Shown in pieces: positions 1-6,746 of a stretch of DNA of 7,747 bases. Below the pieces are notes generated by a model, which worked only from the letters and a program-made list of their open reading frames with translations, was not told the origin of the DNA and ran no database searches. The stretch lies in NCBI GenBank assembly GCA_025350345.1, contig JANXYA010000061.1, forward strand, positions 1 to 7,747, read 5' to 3'. A program made the position numbers and the translations under genes. Each line of letters opens with the position of its first letter. Position 1 is the first letter of the stretch. The DNA is from Gammaproteobacteria bacterium. GTDB taxonomy: Bacteria > Pseudomonadota > Gammaproteobacteria > Steroidobacterales > Steroidobacteraceae.

Positions 1-2363
1 GCCGGCCTGGCCATCAGCGCGGAGAAAAGCAGCGCGGCGAAGGCGCCCGGCGCGACCGTCATGCCCAGTGCGGAAAGCACCGGCACCGTCGAAAAGGCCA
101 GCACCCCGAAGCCCAGGACCGTCGCGAGGTTCGCGATGAACAGCGATGCCAGCATCGTACTGCGCTCGCCGGCCTCTGCGGGCGCAAAGCGACGATCGAA
201 AAACAGCGCGTAGTTTGAGCCCACGGCCACGATCAGCAGCAGGCCGATCAGGTGCAGTATGGTCAAGGCCTGCCGGCCCGCGACCAATGCCGCACTGACG
301 ACGAGGACGGCGAGCATCAGCGGCGCGATCACCCTCGCGACCCGCGCAGGCGAGCGTAGCGCCAGGAGCAACAACAGCACGATAACGCCAAGGCCAAGGA
401 GTGAGAGCCGGATCGCCGCGGATTGATAAGCGGCGTAGAGGGCGTCCGACTCGTGCTTCAGGTCGAGCACTGCGATCGAGACTCCGGGCGCCACCGCACC
501 GAGCGCGGCATTGATTTTCGCCGCATCGATCGCAAAGCGATGCGCGCCGGCGGCCGGTGCGCGCAGCGGCACCAGTGCCACGACGCGATCGCCTCGCTGT
601 GCGAGCAGGGCATCGAGGCCGCTGGCGAGCGATGTGCCCGCCAGCGCGGAGCGATCGATGAGCGGATCGGCGCGGGCCCGCTCGACCGCCGCGAGGAAGG
701 GCTCGAGCCGCGTCGCCTGCAGGGGCAGGCCCACCAGCGCGGCGTGCAGCCGGGCCCGCAGCACTTGGCTGGCCGGCAGCGCATCGCGCCGCTGGCGCTG
801 CAATGCGCGACTGGGCAGATAGCGGGCCGGGGTGTCGTAGCCGGCGAGCTCACCAGAGTGCACGAGAGCATCGAGACGTGCGCCCACCGCTTCGGCCGCG
901 TGCAGCGCTGAGTCCGCATCTGCGGCCGAAATGACGACCAGGTCGCTGACGTCCGGTGCGCCGAGGCTGCTGCGCAGCCGGGCATCGAACTGCTGGTCCG
1001 CGGCGGACACCGGGCTCAACGCGGCCAGGTCCCTATTCCACAGCCCGGCGCGATGCTCGTACACCACGGCAACGGCCAGCAGCGGCAGCAGCCAGAGCAG
1101 CTGGCGGTAGTTCTGCAGGCGATCGATGCCACGCGCGAGCCCTAGGCCGAGGGAGTCCAGCGACCGTGCGGCCCACTGCTCCGGAAGCAGCGCCGGCAGC
1201 ACGTAGCGGGTCACCGCCGCGGCGGCGAGGAGACCTGCCATCGAGTAGAGGCCGAGCTGGGCCAGTCCGGGGAACGCCGATGGCAGGAGCGAGGCGAATC
1301 CGCACAGCGATGTGAGCAAGCCCAGCCTGACCGTAGGCCAGAAGCTGGTGATCCACGTCGCCGCCGCGCTTCCTCCGGGGCCGCGCCGCGCCTGGATCAG
1401 CAGATAGATGGAGTAATCGACGGATTCACCGATCAGCGTGACACCAAAGCCGAGCGTGACACCGTGTATGACACCAAACCCCAGTGCCACGGCGGCGGCG
1501 CCCGCCAGGGCTCCGGAAACCACTGGCAGCAGTCCGAGCGCCAGGGTGCGCAGGGAACGGTAGGCCACCAGCAGCAAAGTCGCGATCAGGAGCGAACTGA
1601 GCACGGACAGGCGAATCGCTTCCCGGATGATGGTGGCCCGGGCGCGAACCGCAAACACGCCGGGACCACTCACCCGAAGTCCCATCGTCGCCGCCACCGG
1701 CATGCCCGCAGTGCGCAGTCGCGCAAACTCGGCTTCAATAACCCCAACGGCATGCTCCTGGCCGTTGGTGTCGCCGCCCGCGGCGCGCGTCTGCGCGACC
1801 AGCAGCGCCTGAGCGCCGTCGGCGGATACCCAGACGCCGTCCTCGGAGCGCGGCCCGGAATCCGGGCTGAGCTGTGCGAGCACCTGCAGCGTCTCGCCGG
1901 TCGGATCCGTGGGCAGCAGGTCCCTCGCGAGGAATCCTGCCGGTGACGCCAGCGAGTCGATGCTCTCCGCGATGGCGCTGTGCAGGCCTGCGGTCGTAAA
2001 GTGATCCGGGCTGACCTGTTCGCTGAGCAGGTAGCGGTGAGTGAAGATGAACTTCTGGTCGAGTTCCGAGGCAACGTTGCGGCCATTGTTGACCGACAGG
2101 AAGGATGGGTTCGCGCGCAGCCGGGTGGCCAGGTCCTGCGACAATTGTGCGCGCTGCGCACGCTCACCGCCCTCGATGGCGATGAGGATCAGCCGCGAAG
2201 CGACACCCTCGCGCAACTCCTCGACCAGCGCCCGCTGTGCAGGCGACGGTCGCGCCGGCAGGAATGCCGACAGATCCGCCGTGTAGTGTGCGTGCGCGAC
2301 GATCCAGCCGGCCGCGGCCAGCAGCGCCATCCAGACCAGAATGCTGGTGGCGCGCCGGTGCAT
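1..2363 (-). CDS. MMPL/RND-family exporter of an aryl polyene cluster, 3' end cut by window edge
   Basis: Inner-membrane transporter of the MMPL/RND superfamily (COG4258 'predicted exporter' type, ApeM-like by position), inferred to move the lipid-linked aryl polyene or its lipid out of the inner membrane. I translated 787 codons with no stop up to the window edge; family members are about this long, so little is missing. TM1 is at residues 7-24, followed by a periplasmic domain with a typical DLSAFLPARPSPAQ stretch (30-43). A membrane block follows from about 252 to 394, carrying GESVDYS (312-318). A second periplasmic domain (about 435-645) has the characteristic LWNRDLAALSPVSAADQQFD. The second membrane block from about 650 carries VGSNYALFFDRR (714-725). 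The ATG (2363-2361) shares one base with the stop of the LolA-like gene (TAATG), so translational coupling is likely. The Asp of the first-half motif is replaced by Asn in the second half. Export role is well supported by family; the exact substrate is inferred. Confidence 0.9.
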   Translation of the reverse strand, partial: MHRRATSILVWMALLAAAGWIVAHAHYTADLSAFLPARPSPAQRALVEELREGVASRLILIAIEGGERAQRAQLSQDLATRLRANPSFLSVNNGRNVASELDQKFIFTHRYLLSEQVSPDHFTTAGLHSAIAESIDSLASPAGFLARDLLPTDPTGETLQVLAQLSPDSGPRSEDGVWVSADGAQALLVAQTRAAGGDTNGQEHAVGVIEAEFARLRTAGMPVAATMGLRVSGPGVFAVRARATIIREAIRLSVLSSLLIATLLLVAYRSLRTLALGLLPVVSGALAGAAAVALGFGVIHGVTLGFGVTLIGESVDYSIYLLIQARRGPGGSAAATWITSFWPTVRLGLLTSLCGFASLLPSAFPGLAQLGLYSMAGLLAAAAVTRYVLPALLPEQWAARSLDSLGLGLARGIDRLQNYRQLLWLLPLLAVAVVYEHRAGLWNRDLAALSPVSAADQQFDARLRSSLGAPDVSDLVVISAADADSALHAAEAVGARLDALVHSGELAGYDTPARYLPSRALQRQRRDALPASQVLRARLHAALVGLPLQATRLEPFLAAVERARADPLIDRSALAGTSLASGLDALLAQRGDRVVALVPLRAPAAGAHRFAIDAAKINAALGAVAPGVSIAVLDLKHESDALYAAYQSAAIRLSLLGLGVIVLLLLLALRSPARVARVIAPLMLAVLVVSAALVAGRQALTILHLIGLLLIVAVGSNYALFFDRRFAPAEAGERSTMLASLFIANLATVLGFGVLAFSTVPVLSALGMTVAPGAFAALLFSALMARP

Positions 2364-2944
2364 TACGGATCCAGCGCGGCGCCCAGCGTCGTGATGGAGC
2401 GATCGCCGTTCACCTGCTGCACAGTGACTGTCCTGATCAGATCGGACGATCCGTCGATGCGAACGGCGGCCACCTCGGCCGCGACGTGCGCATCGAGGGG
2501 CGTGAGCCCTAAGGTCCACTGCTCGCCCGAATTGCTGAAGGTGATGCGAAACACCCGCTCGAGTGCGCTCCGGTCCCCGGCCAGCGTGGCGCGGATGCCC
2601 TCGATGTAGGGGGCCGCCTGTGGGAAGTCCGCCAGCGCCACGTGGTATTCCTTGTGGCGGCGCTCGAAGCTCAGCTGCCCTTTCTCGAGCACCATTCGCT
2701 CCGCCCTGGGTTTCGTGGTGCGCTTTTCCAGTCGATCCGGCGCGTCGTAGAACAGCTCGCCCGAGGATGTGAGCGGGCGATCGAGCAAGCTGGAGATATG
2801 GACTTCCGTGAAGGACACGTGACCGTGCTGGCGCTGGCTGAGCCGCGTCATCAGCTGATCGAGAGCGTCGGTGGCAGGCGCAGCGACAGCGGCGGTGCCG
2901 AGCAGTCCTGCGCAGAGGAGCGGCAGCAGTTTGTGGCGGCTCAT
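2363..2944 (-). CDS. LolA-like outer membrane lipoprotein carrier protein (aryl polyene cluster type)
   Basis: Predicted periplasmic carrier of 193 aa related to LolA, the chaperone that shuttles hydrophobic lipoproteins to the outer membrane. Aryl polyene clusters carry a dedicated copy (ApeL-like). The N-terminus MSRHKLLPLLCAGLLGTAAVAA is a clear Sec signal peptide (K5, hydrophobic core, AVAA cleavage region near residue 22). The mature part has the LolA-like pattern: an early FTE element (about 49-51), a GELFYDAPDRLEKRTTKP segment (about 63-80), FSNSGEQWTLGLTPLD, then VRIDGSSDLIRTVTVQQVNGDRS, a LolA-like strand-rich end. An in-frame start 29 codons further upstream lies inside the acyltransferase gene and would put a charged stretch before the signal peptide. 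I chose the ATG at 2944, whose ATGA overlaps the acyltransferase stop. Its place just before the MMPL gene suggests the pair handles one cargo. LolA-like fold is likely; the cargo is inferred. Confidence 0.85.
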   Translation of the reverse strand: MSRHKLLPLLCAGLLGTAAVAAPATDALDQLMTRLSQRQHGHVSFTEVHISSLLDRPLTSSGELFYDAPDRLEKRTTKPRAERMVLEKGQLSFERRHKEYHVALADFPQAAPYIEGIRATLAGDRSALERVFRITFSNSGEQWTLGLTPLDAHVAAEVAAVRIDGSSDLIRTVTVQQVNGDRSITTLGAALDP

Positions 2945-3909
2945 TCGATGCCGCTCACGGGCGGCGCGCCGGGTGGCTGCACCTGCCAGAAATCCAGGAA
3001 ATTGAACCAGTTGTATGGGTACAGGCGGCACTGTCGCTCGACCAGCGCGGCGTACTCGCGCACCGCCGCACTGACGGCGTTGGCCTCGACACCCGGGCCG
3101 ATCGTGGAGAAGTCGGCAATCCGCTCGAATACGATGTGATAGCGATTGCCACCGAGGTAGAGACCCGCCATGAAGTAGACCGGGCGGCGCAGCATGACCG
3201 CCGCCCGCATGGGCCCGAGCGGAAACGACGCCTGCGAACCGAGAAACATCACCGCTTCGACCGGCTCCGCCCCCAGGGTCCGATCGCCCATCATGCCGAC
3301 GAACGAACCGGCAACGAGCCGCGCGCGGATCTCGAGCATGGCTGAAATATGGCCGAGTTCGATGATATCCGTCTTCAGTCGCGGACTGATCGCCGTCAGC
3401 GTGGCGTTGATCTTGCGCGCGTTGTCGGCATACATCGCCATTGCGATTTCGAGTCCCGGCTGGCGCTGGCCGAGCGCCCGCGCCGCCTCGAAACTGCCCA
3501 GATGGGCTCCGATGAGCAGCGCGCCACCGCCCCGGGCGCGGGCCGCATGCACCAGTGCTTCACCTTCAACGGAGATCTCGAACAGCTCGAAGCGCCCGCT
3601 CATGAGATAGACGCGGTCGTGAATGGTCGATGCAAAGGCGAGAATCTGCCGGAACCGATCCATCGGCGTCGCCGGGCGCCCGAGCACCCGGCGCAGGTAC
3701 TCGCGCGAGTGGCGGCGCGCCTGCGGTGCAAACAGGAAGAAGTAGGCGGCGATGCCGTATAGGACTCCCCGGCTCAGGCGCCGGCCCAGCCGCAGCGAGA
3801 TCCAGCTCATCACGCGCAGCATGAAGCGTGAACCGCGCTCGGCATGATTTGCCCAGGGCGACGCTGCCGGAGCGAGCCGGGCTTGCGGATACCCGGCGCT
3901 ACCTTTCAT
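2941..3909 (-). CDS. LpxL/HtrB-family acyltransferase, stand-alone form of the aryl polyene acyltransferase
   Basis: Membrane-associated acyltransferase of 322 aa in the lipid A acyltransferase family (LpxL/LpxM/HtrB, PF03279-like). The catalytic HX4E signature is visible as AHLGSFEAAR (His136, Glu141), and the downstream MMGDRTL block (Asp209, Arg210) is also typical. The YPYNWFNFLDFW motif near the C-terminus (about 297-308) is, to my recollection, a mark of the aryl polyene subgroup. The N-terminus has RFMLRVMSWISLRLGRR followed by a hydrophobic LYGIAAYFFLFA anchor, as in this family. The ATG at 3909 overlaps the stop of the dehydratase by 11 bases; an open frame to 4047 exists but lies inside the dehydratase and adds unlike sequence. 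Likely role: transfer of the completed aryl polyene chain from its ACP to a lipid or glycolipid acceptor at the inner membrane. In the enterobacterial cluster the matching protein (ApeJ) is, as I recall, fused to a glycosyltransferase; no such domain is present here. Confidence 0.88.
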   Translation of the reverse strand: MKGSAGYPQARLAPAASPWANHAERGSRFMLRVMSWISLRLGRRLSRGVLYGIAAYFFLFAPQARRHSREYLRRVLGRPATPMDRFRQILAFASTIHDRVYLMSGRFELFEISVEGEALVHAARARGGGALLIGAHLGSFEAARALGQRQPGLEIAMAMYADNARKINATLTAISPRLKTDIIELGHISAMLEIRARLVAGSFVGMMGDRTLGAEPVEAVMFLGSQASFPLGPMRAAVMLRRPVYFMAGLYLGGNRYHIVFERIADFSTIGPGVEANAVSAAVREYAALVERQCRLYPYNWFNFLDFWQVQPPGAPPVSGIE

Positions 3910-4222
3910 GCGAACTCGCCGCGTCCACTGGCAGACTGAGGATTCCGCTGGCAACGATCCGGTCCGGGGCACGAATCGTAAACTGCAGCTGCGGGTTGTT
4001 CCCCGCTTCAATGGCCAGTTGCAGCCGTTCCCCGGGATGCACGGCACTCAGGAACTTGGCGGCGAGGATCGTGCATTTCCCAGGCGGCACGCCGCGGGCG
4101 CCGGCCGCCGCGTACAGCGCTTCATCCAGCAATACGACGCCTGGGACAATCGGGTTCCCGGGGAAATGTCCGGCAAAGGCCGCATGGTCGGCGGGAATAT
4201 CCAGTGTCACGAGGGTGGTCAT
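3899..4222 (-). CDS. apeI: ApeI-like hot-dog 3-hydroxyacyl-ACP dehydratase
   Basis: Single hot-dog-fold dehydratase of 107 aa, predicted to remove water from 3-hydroxyacyl-ACP during polyene elongation in the cytoplasm. The signature FAGHFPGNPIVPGVVLLDEAL (16-36) matches the FabA/FabZ active-site helix, with His19 as the catalytic histidine. Counting from it, the second catalytic position is Asp33, as in FabA, not the Glu of FabZ; Glu34 follows directly. The protein is shorter than FabZ (about 140-150 aa) or FabA (about 170 aa), as is usual for ApeI. In studied aryl polyene systems ApeI works with a second dehydratase, ApeP, which is not in this window. The ATG at 4222 follows the synthetase stop by 27 bases, the only gap in the operon; the ribosome site is weak. 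It overlaps the acyltransferase start by 11 bases. A thioester dehydratase is firm; the pairing is inferred. Confidence 0.9.
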   Translation of the reverse strand: MTTLVTLDIPADHAAFAGHFPGNPIVPGVVLLDEALYAAAGARGVPPGKCTILAAKFLSAVHPGERLQLAIEAGNNPQLQFTIRAPDRIVASGILSLPVDAASSHER

Positions 4223-4249
4223 GGCGCCGTGGTCCGTGCTGGCGAGGGC

Positions 4250-5623
4250 TCAAGTTTCCGGCAGGAGCGAGCGCAGGACGTGGAGGGGCAGCTTGCCGGT
4301 CGCATTGCGGCGAATTTCCGGAACCAGCAGCAGGGGTCGCGGCAGGAATGCCGGGTCCAGTCGCTCGCGCAGGCGCGTGGTAATCGCTTTTGCATCCAGA
4401 CTCGGCGCAACCACCAGCGCACCCAGTCGCGTGATGCCGATTTCGGTGGCGGGCGCGTCCTCGCGCAGGAAGAACGCACCATCGAGCACGCCGGGAATGC
4501 TGGTGAGCTGGTGGTCCAGGTAGGCGAGCGAGCTGCGCTTGCCCGCAATGTTGACCAGGTCCGCCACCCGGCCCCGCAGCAGAAAGCGGTCTGTGCCCGT
4601 GACCTCGAGTATGTCCCCCATCGGCGTGGCCGCCTCAACGTGCCCGCCCTCGACCCAGGCCTGGCCGTCGCGCACGGTGATGGTGACTTTGGGCCACAGC
4701 TGCCACTCGGCCGTCTGCGTCGTACGCCGGCTGGCAACCTGGCCCGTCTCGGTGGAGCCGTAGATCTCGAGCAGCGGCGCGGCATAGCGGGCCTCGACAT
4801 CGCGCGCCAGCGACTCATCGAGCGGCGCGGTGGCCGATAGAATCAGTTCGATCGCAGGCAGGTCGATATTGGCGGCCATCAGGGCCCGCAGGTGCACCGG
4901 TGTCGAGACCAGCATCCGCGGAGCGGGCGCAGCGGCCAGCGCGCTCGCAATATCGGCCGGATAGAACGGGCGTTCTGCGCACAGCGCGTTGGCGCTCTGC
5001 AGTGGCAGGAGCACGGTCGATTCAAGACCGTACATGTGCTGCGGCGGTACCGTGGCGACGATGGCACGAGGGCCGGTGGCCATGACCCGCAAGCGTCCTG
5101 CCTCGATCTGCACGCAATTCACCAGCTTGCCCCAGGTCTTGGCGTGCGGGACTGGCACACCGGTGGACCCTGACGTGAAGACATAGGCAACGAGCTGATC
5201 GGCCGCAATGGATGGCACCGGCCACATGTTGGCGTCGCCTGCAGCCAGATCCGGGAACTGAAACTGCGGCAAGGCGATGTCGCACGCCGGATCGTCGCTC
5301 AGGCAGATCGCGTCGGGTGCGAAGCGCCCAAGCTGGCGGATGGCTTCGGGTGTGTGGGTGGAAGGCAGCAGGCTGACGCGGTTCGAAGCGATGCAGGCGG
5401 CGAGGCCCACGGCAAAGCAGTAGCGATCCTTGCAGGCATTGAGCACGTGCCGGACGGCTGGCAATCCTGAGGCGAGGTGCGCAGCGTCGGCAATGAAACG
5501 TGCGGCGCAGATCGGGCCGCCGTTGCGGTAGGCAACGACATCGTCCGGCGAACCGTGGGCAATCAGGGGGACAGCGTGCATGGGCTGAAGGTCGGGCGGC
5601 GCAGGCCCTTGGGCCTCAGGCAT
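4250..5623 (-). CDS. apeH: ApeH/XanA2-like AMP-dependent aryl-acid:ACP ligase
   Basis: Adenylate-forming enzyme of 457 aa (ANL superfamily), predicted to activate a hydroxybenzoate-like starter acid with ATP and load it on the cluster ACP in the cytoplasm. Motifs in order: phosphate-binding loop FTSGSTGVPVPHAK (149-162), HMYGLESTVLLPL (196-208), LILSATAPL (260-268), EIYGSTETGQ (286-295), the hinge/A8 region LLRGRVADLVNIAGKR (348-363) and RRNATGKLPL (438-447) with the adenylation lysine Lys444. It is shorter than typical 500-550 aa acyl-CoA synthetases, in line with ApeH proteins. The usual PKG lysine after the loop is absent; the lysine at 162 may replace it. The ATG at 5623 overlaps the membrane protein stop by 8 bases; Met15 (ATG at 5581) is an alternative start, and neither has a clear Shine-Dalgarno site. 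Substrate (3- or 4-hydroxybenzoate against a fatty acid) cannot be read from sequence. Confidence 0.88.
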   Translation of the reverse strand: MPEAQGPAPPDLQPMHAVPLIAHGSPDDVVAYRNGGPICAARFIADAAHLASGLPAVRHVLNACKDRYCFAVGLAACIASNRVSLLPSTHTPEAIRQLGRFAPDAICLSDDPACDIALPQFQFPDLAAGDANMWPVPSIAADQLVAYVFTSGSTGVPVPHAKTWGKLVNCVQIEAGRLRVMATGPRAIVATVPPQHMYGLESTVLLPLQSANALCAERPFYPADIASALAAAPAPRMLVSTPVHLRALMAANIDLPAIELILSATAPLDESLARDVEARYAAPLLEIYGSTETGQVASRRTTQTAEWQLWPKVTITVRDGQAWVEGGHVEAATPMGDILEVTGTDRFLLRGRVADLVNIAGKRSSLAYLDHQLTSIPGVLDGAFFLREDAPATEIGITRLGALVVAPSLDAKAITTRLRERLDPAFLPRPLLLVPEIRRNATGKLPLHVLRSLLPET

Positions 5624-6281
5624 GCGGAGCGGTGGCTGAGGCAGCGCCCGCAGCGCGGGACGCCGCCCGGACGGTGTCCAGAATGCTCACGTGCTGCATG
5701 TCGGGCAGCACACGATGGCGCACCAGATACTCACCGATGAACATCAGCGCCACCAGCGGCGCCGCGCAGAAGTTCGCAAAGACCGACCAGACGGCAAGCG
5801 GCGCAGCCACGTAGAGGAGCAGGAGCGCGCTGCTCATGGCGGTAAAAAACATGGTCCAGGCAACGGTAACGCTGCGCGTGTAGCGCGTGGCGGGGGCCGA
5901 CAGCTTGCCGTGCACGAGCGTGGCGAATCGGGTGCACAGCGGCACTTGATGCGGGCCCAGGGAACGACCGAAGGAGATGCCCAGCAACCCGTAGGCGCCC
6001 ACCTGCTGAATCAGGTAGAGCCACGCAAAGTGGCTCTTGAGGCTGTCCCAGACAGCATAGGCCAGCACAGCGGCGAGCCCGCAGGCAAGGAGGCCGAGCC
6101 GGCGCCGGCTGGAACGCCAGGCCAGAATGAGCGCAGCCAGCCACAGCGGCGCCACGGCGAGGATGGCGCCCAGGCTCTCGTTGCCCGGAACGGCATTGCT
6201 GAAGTGAGCCAGCACCGCGTAGGCGATGACAGCGAGGGCGATGATGAGGACGCGCACGCTGCCGGGCGTCGATCGCGTCAC
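5616..6281 (-). CDS. COG4648-type integral membrane protein of aryl polyene clusters (ApeG-like)
   Basis: Polytopic inner-membrane protein of 221 aa and unknown biochemical role, recognised by family pattern and position. About six hydrophobic segments can be seen (residues roughly 10-27, 37-55, 62-78, 86-103, 137-160 and 163-183). Between the fourth and fifth lies the family-typical stretch RFATLVHGKLSAPATRYTRSVTVAWTMFF in two parts (118-133 and 134-146). The C-terminal tail from about 205 is Ala-rich and low in complexity. It starts at a GTG (6281) that overlaps the ACP stop by 4 bases (GTGA), and its own stop overlaps the synthetase start by 8 bases. It lies between the ACP and the ligase, as in the enterobacterial cluster, so it may anchor the cytoplasmic enzymes at the membrane or help present the product; that is a guess. 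The membrane topology is clear, the function is not known to me. Confidence 0.82.
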   Translation of the reverse strand: MTRSTPGSVRVLIIALAVIAYAVLAHFSNAVPGNESLGAILAVAPLWLAALILAWRSSRRRLGLLACGLAAVLAYAVWDSLKSHFAWLYLIQQVGAYGLLGISFGRSLGPHQVPLCTRFATLVHGKLSAPATRYTRSVTVAWTMFFTAMSSALLLLYVAAPLAVWSVFANFCAAPLVALMFIGEYLVRHRVLPDMQHVSILDTVRAASRAAGAASATAPHA

Positions 6282-6559
6282 TTCGTTCTCCGCGCCGCAA
6301 TGAATTCTGCCAGCGCCGTGAGCGAGCCGAAGATCTGGTGGTTGTTCTCGCTGTCGGCCTTGATATCGACCCCATATCGCCTGGAGACGACCAGGGCGAT
6401 CTCGAGGATATCGATCGAGTCGAGCCCGAGGCCCTCACGATAAAGCGGCGCTGCCGGGTCAATGTCCGCCGCTGCAACATTCAGATTGAGGGCCTGCACC
6501 ATCAGGTCGGCAATCTCCCTTTCCAAATCACGGGTATTCGGGGCTGCCGCGGGTTGCAT
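6278..6559 (-). CDS. Acyl carrier protein of the aryl polyene operon
   Basis: Acyl carrier protein of 93 aa that would carry the starter aryl group and/or the growing chain on a 4'-phosphopantetheine arm. The attachment motif GLGLDSIDILEI (43-54) places the modified serine at Ser48. The preceding helix REIADLMVQALNLN and the following ALVVSRRYGVDI and GSLTALAEFIAARR match helices I to IV of the fold. The aryl polyene cluster of E. coli has two ACPs (ApeE and ApeF) and Xanthomonas has XanC; which one this matches cannot be settled by eye, and only one ACP gene is seen here. The ATG at 6559 is preceded by GAAGG with a 5-base gap, a good ribosome site. An open frame extends to a GTG at 6649, but the added residues are unlike any ACP. 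It is the first gene of the operon, and its stop overlaps the next start. Confidence 0.92.
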   Translation of the reverse strand: MQPAAAPNTRDLEREIADLMVQALNLNVAAADIDPAAPLYREGLGLDSIDILEIALVVSRRYGVDIKADSENNHQIFGSLTALAEFIAARRTK

Positions 6560-6564
6560 CAGGA

Positions 6565-6569
6565 CCTTC
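6565..6569 (-). promoter_or_regulatory. Ribosome binding site of the ACP gene
   Basis: On the minus strand GAAGG lies 5 bases before the ATG at 6559. It decides the ACP start against the upstream GTG at 6649, which has no comparable site. Confidence 0.6.
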
Positions 6570-6635
6570 GCGTGATCGAACGTGCACCAGGATTCTTGTA
6601 ATTGCAGGAAGCTGAATGGGGCGCTTCGATGCGGT

Positions 6636-6660
6636 GCCGGGGCGGCCACGTTACCCCGGC
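6636..6660 (-). promoter_or_regulatory. GC-rich hairpin in the 5' leader of the pigment operon
   Basis: A perfect 7-base inverted repeat, GCCGGGG and CCCCGGC, with an 11-base loop, falls roughly 10 to 35 bases after the predicted transcription start of the ACP operon. It is not followed by a run of U, so it is not an intrinsic terminator. It could stabilise the 5' end of the message or serve as a binding site. In 65-70% GC DNA such a stem can also arise by chance. Confidence 0.4.
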
Positions 6661-6675
6661 TCCATGACGATAGGC

Positions 6676-6703
6676 ATTATATCGGCCGGCACATCGAGCG
6701 CAA
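6676..6703 (-). promoter_or_regulatory. Sigma70-type promoter of the pigment operon
   Basis: Reading the minus strand, TTGCGC (6703-6698) is a partial -35 box, followed by a 16-base spacer and an exact consensus -10 box TATAAT (6681-6676). Transcription would start near 6669, giving a leader of about 110 bases before the ACP ATG at 6559. An exact TATAAT stands out in DNA this GC-rich. No other promoter of this quality was noticed on either strand of the divergent region. Box match is seen directly; use in the cell is inferred. Confidence 0.65.
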
Positions 6704-6721
6704 CCGGCAGGAGGCCAATAA

Positions 6722-6746
6722 GCCTTATGAATCACGGAGATAAGGC
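6722..6746. promoter_or_regulatory. Inverted repeat GCCTTAT-N11-ATAAGGC, candidate operator
   Basis: Two perfect 7-base half-sites are separated by 11 bases, so their centres lie 18 bases apart, near two helical turns, which fits a dimeric regulator. The site lies 19 bases upstream of the -35 box of the pigment operon and before the divergent methyltransferase gene, so one protein could control both directions. The left arm also sits in a smaller palindrome, ATAAGCCTTAT (6718-6728). No regulator gene is in the window, so the family of the binding protein is unknown. Confidence 0.35.

Noticed and set aside
458..2167. Several 100-175 codon minus-strand frames and plus-strand frames inside 423-2609
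   Set aside because: The unbroken frame from 2363 to position 1 gives a coherent MMPL transporter, so the shorter frames are its shadows.
1..2363. Frameshifted or broken MMPL gene, suspected because no complete frame is closed on this strand
   Set aside because: The reading frame is continuous for 787 codons; it simply has no stop before the window edge.
3908..4840. 310-codon open frame on the plus strand
   Set aside because: It lies wholly antisense to the dehydratase and ligase genes, whose motifs are unmistakable. Its translation is Arg/Gln/Gly-rich with no recognisable domain, as expected of shadow frames in high-GC DNA.
5691..6480. Long open frames on both strands over the membrane protein gene (5691-6443 plus, 5731-6480 minus)
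   Set aside because: The GTG-started minus frame at 5616-6281 has clear membrane segments and family motifs; the others are Arg/His/Gln-rich and lack homology.
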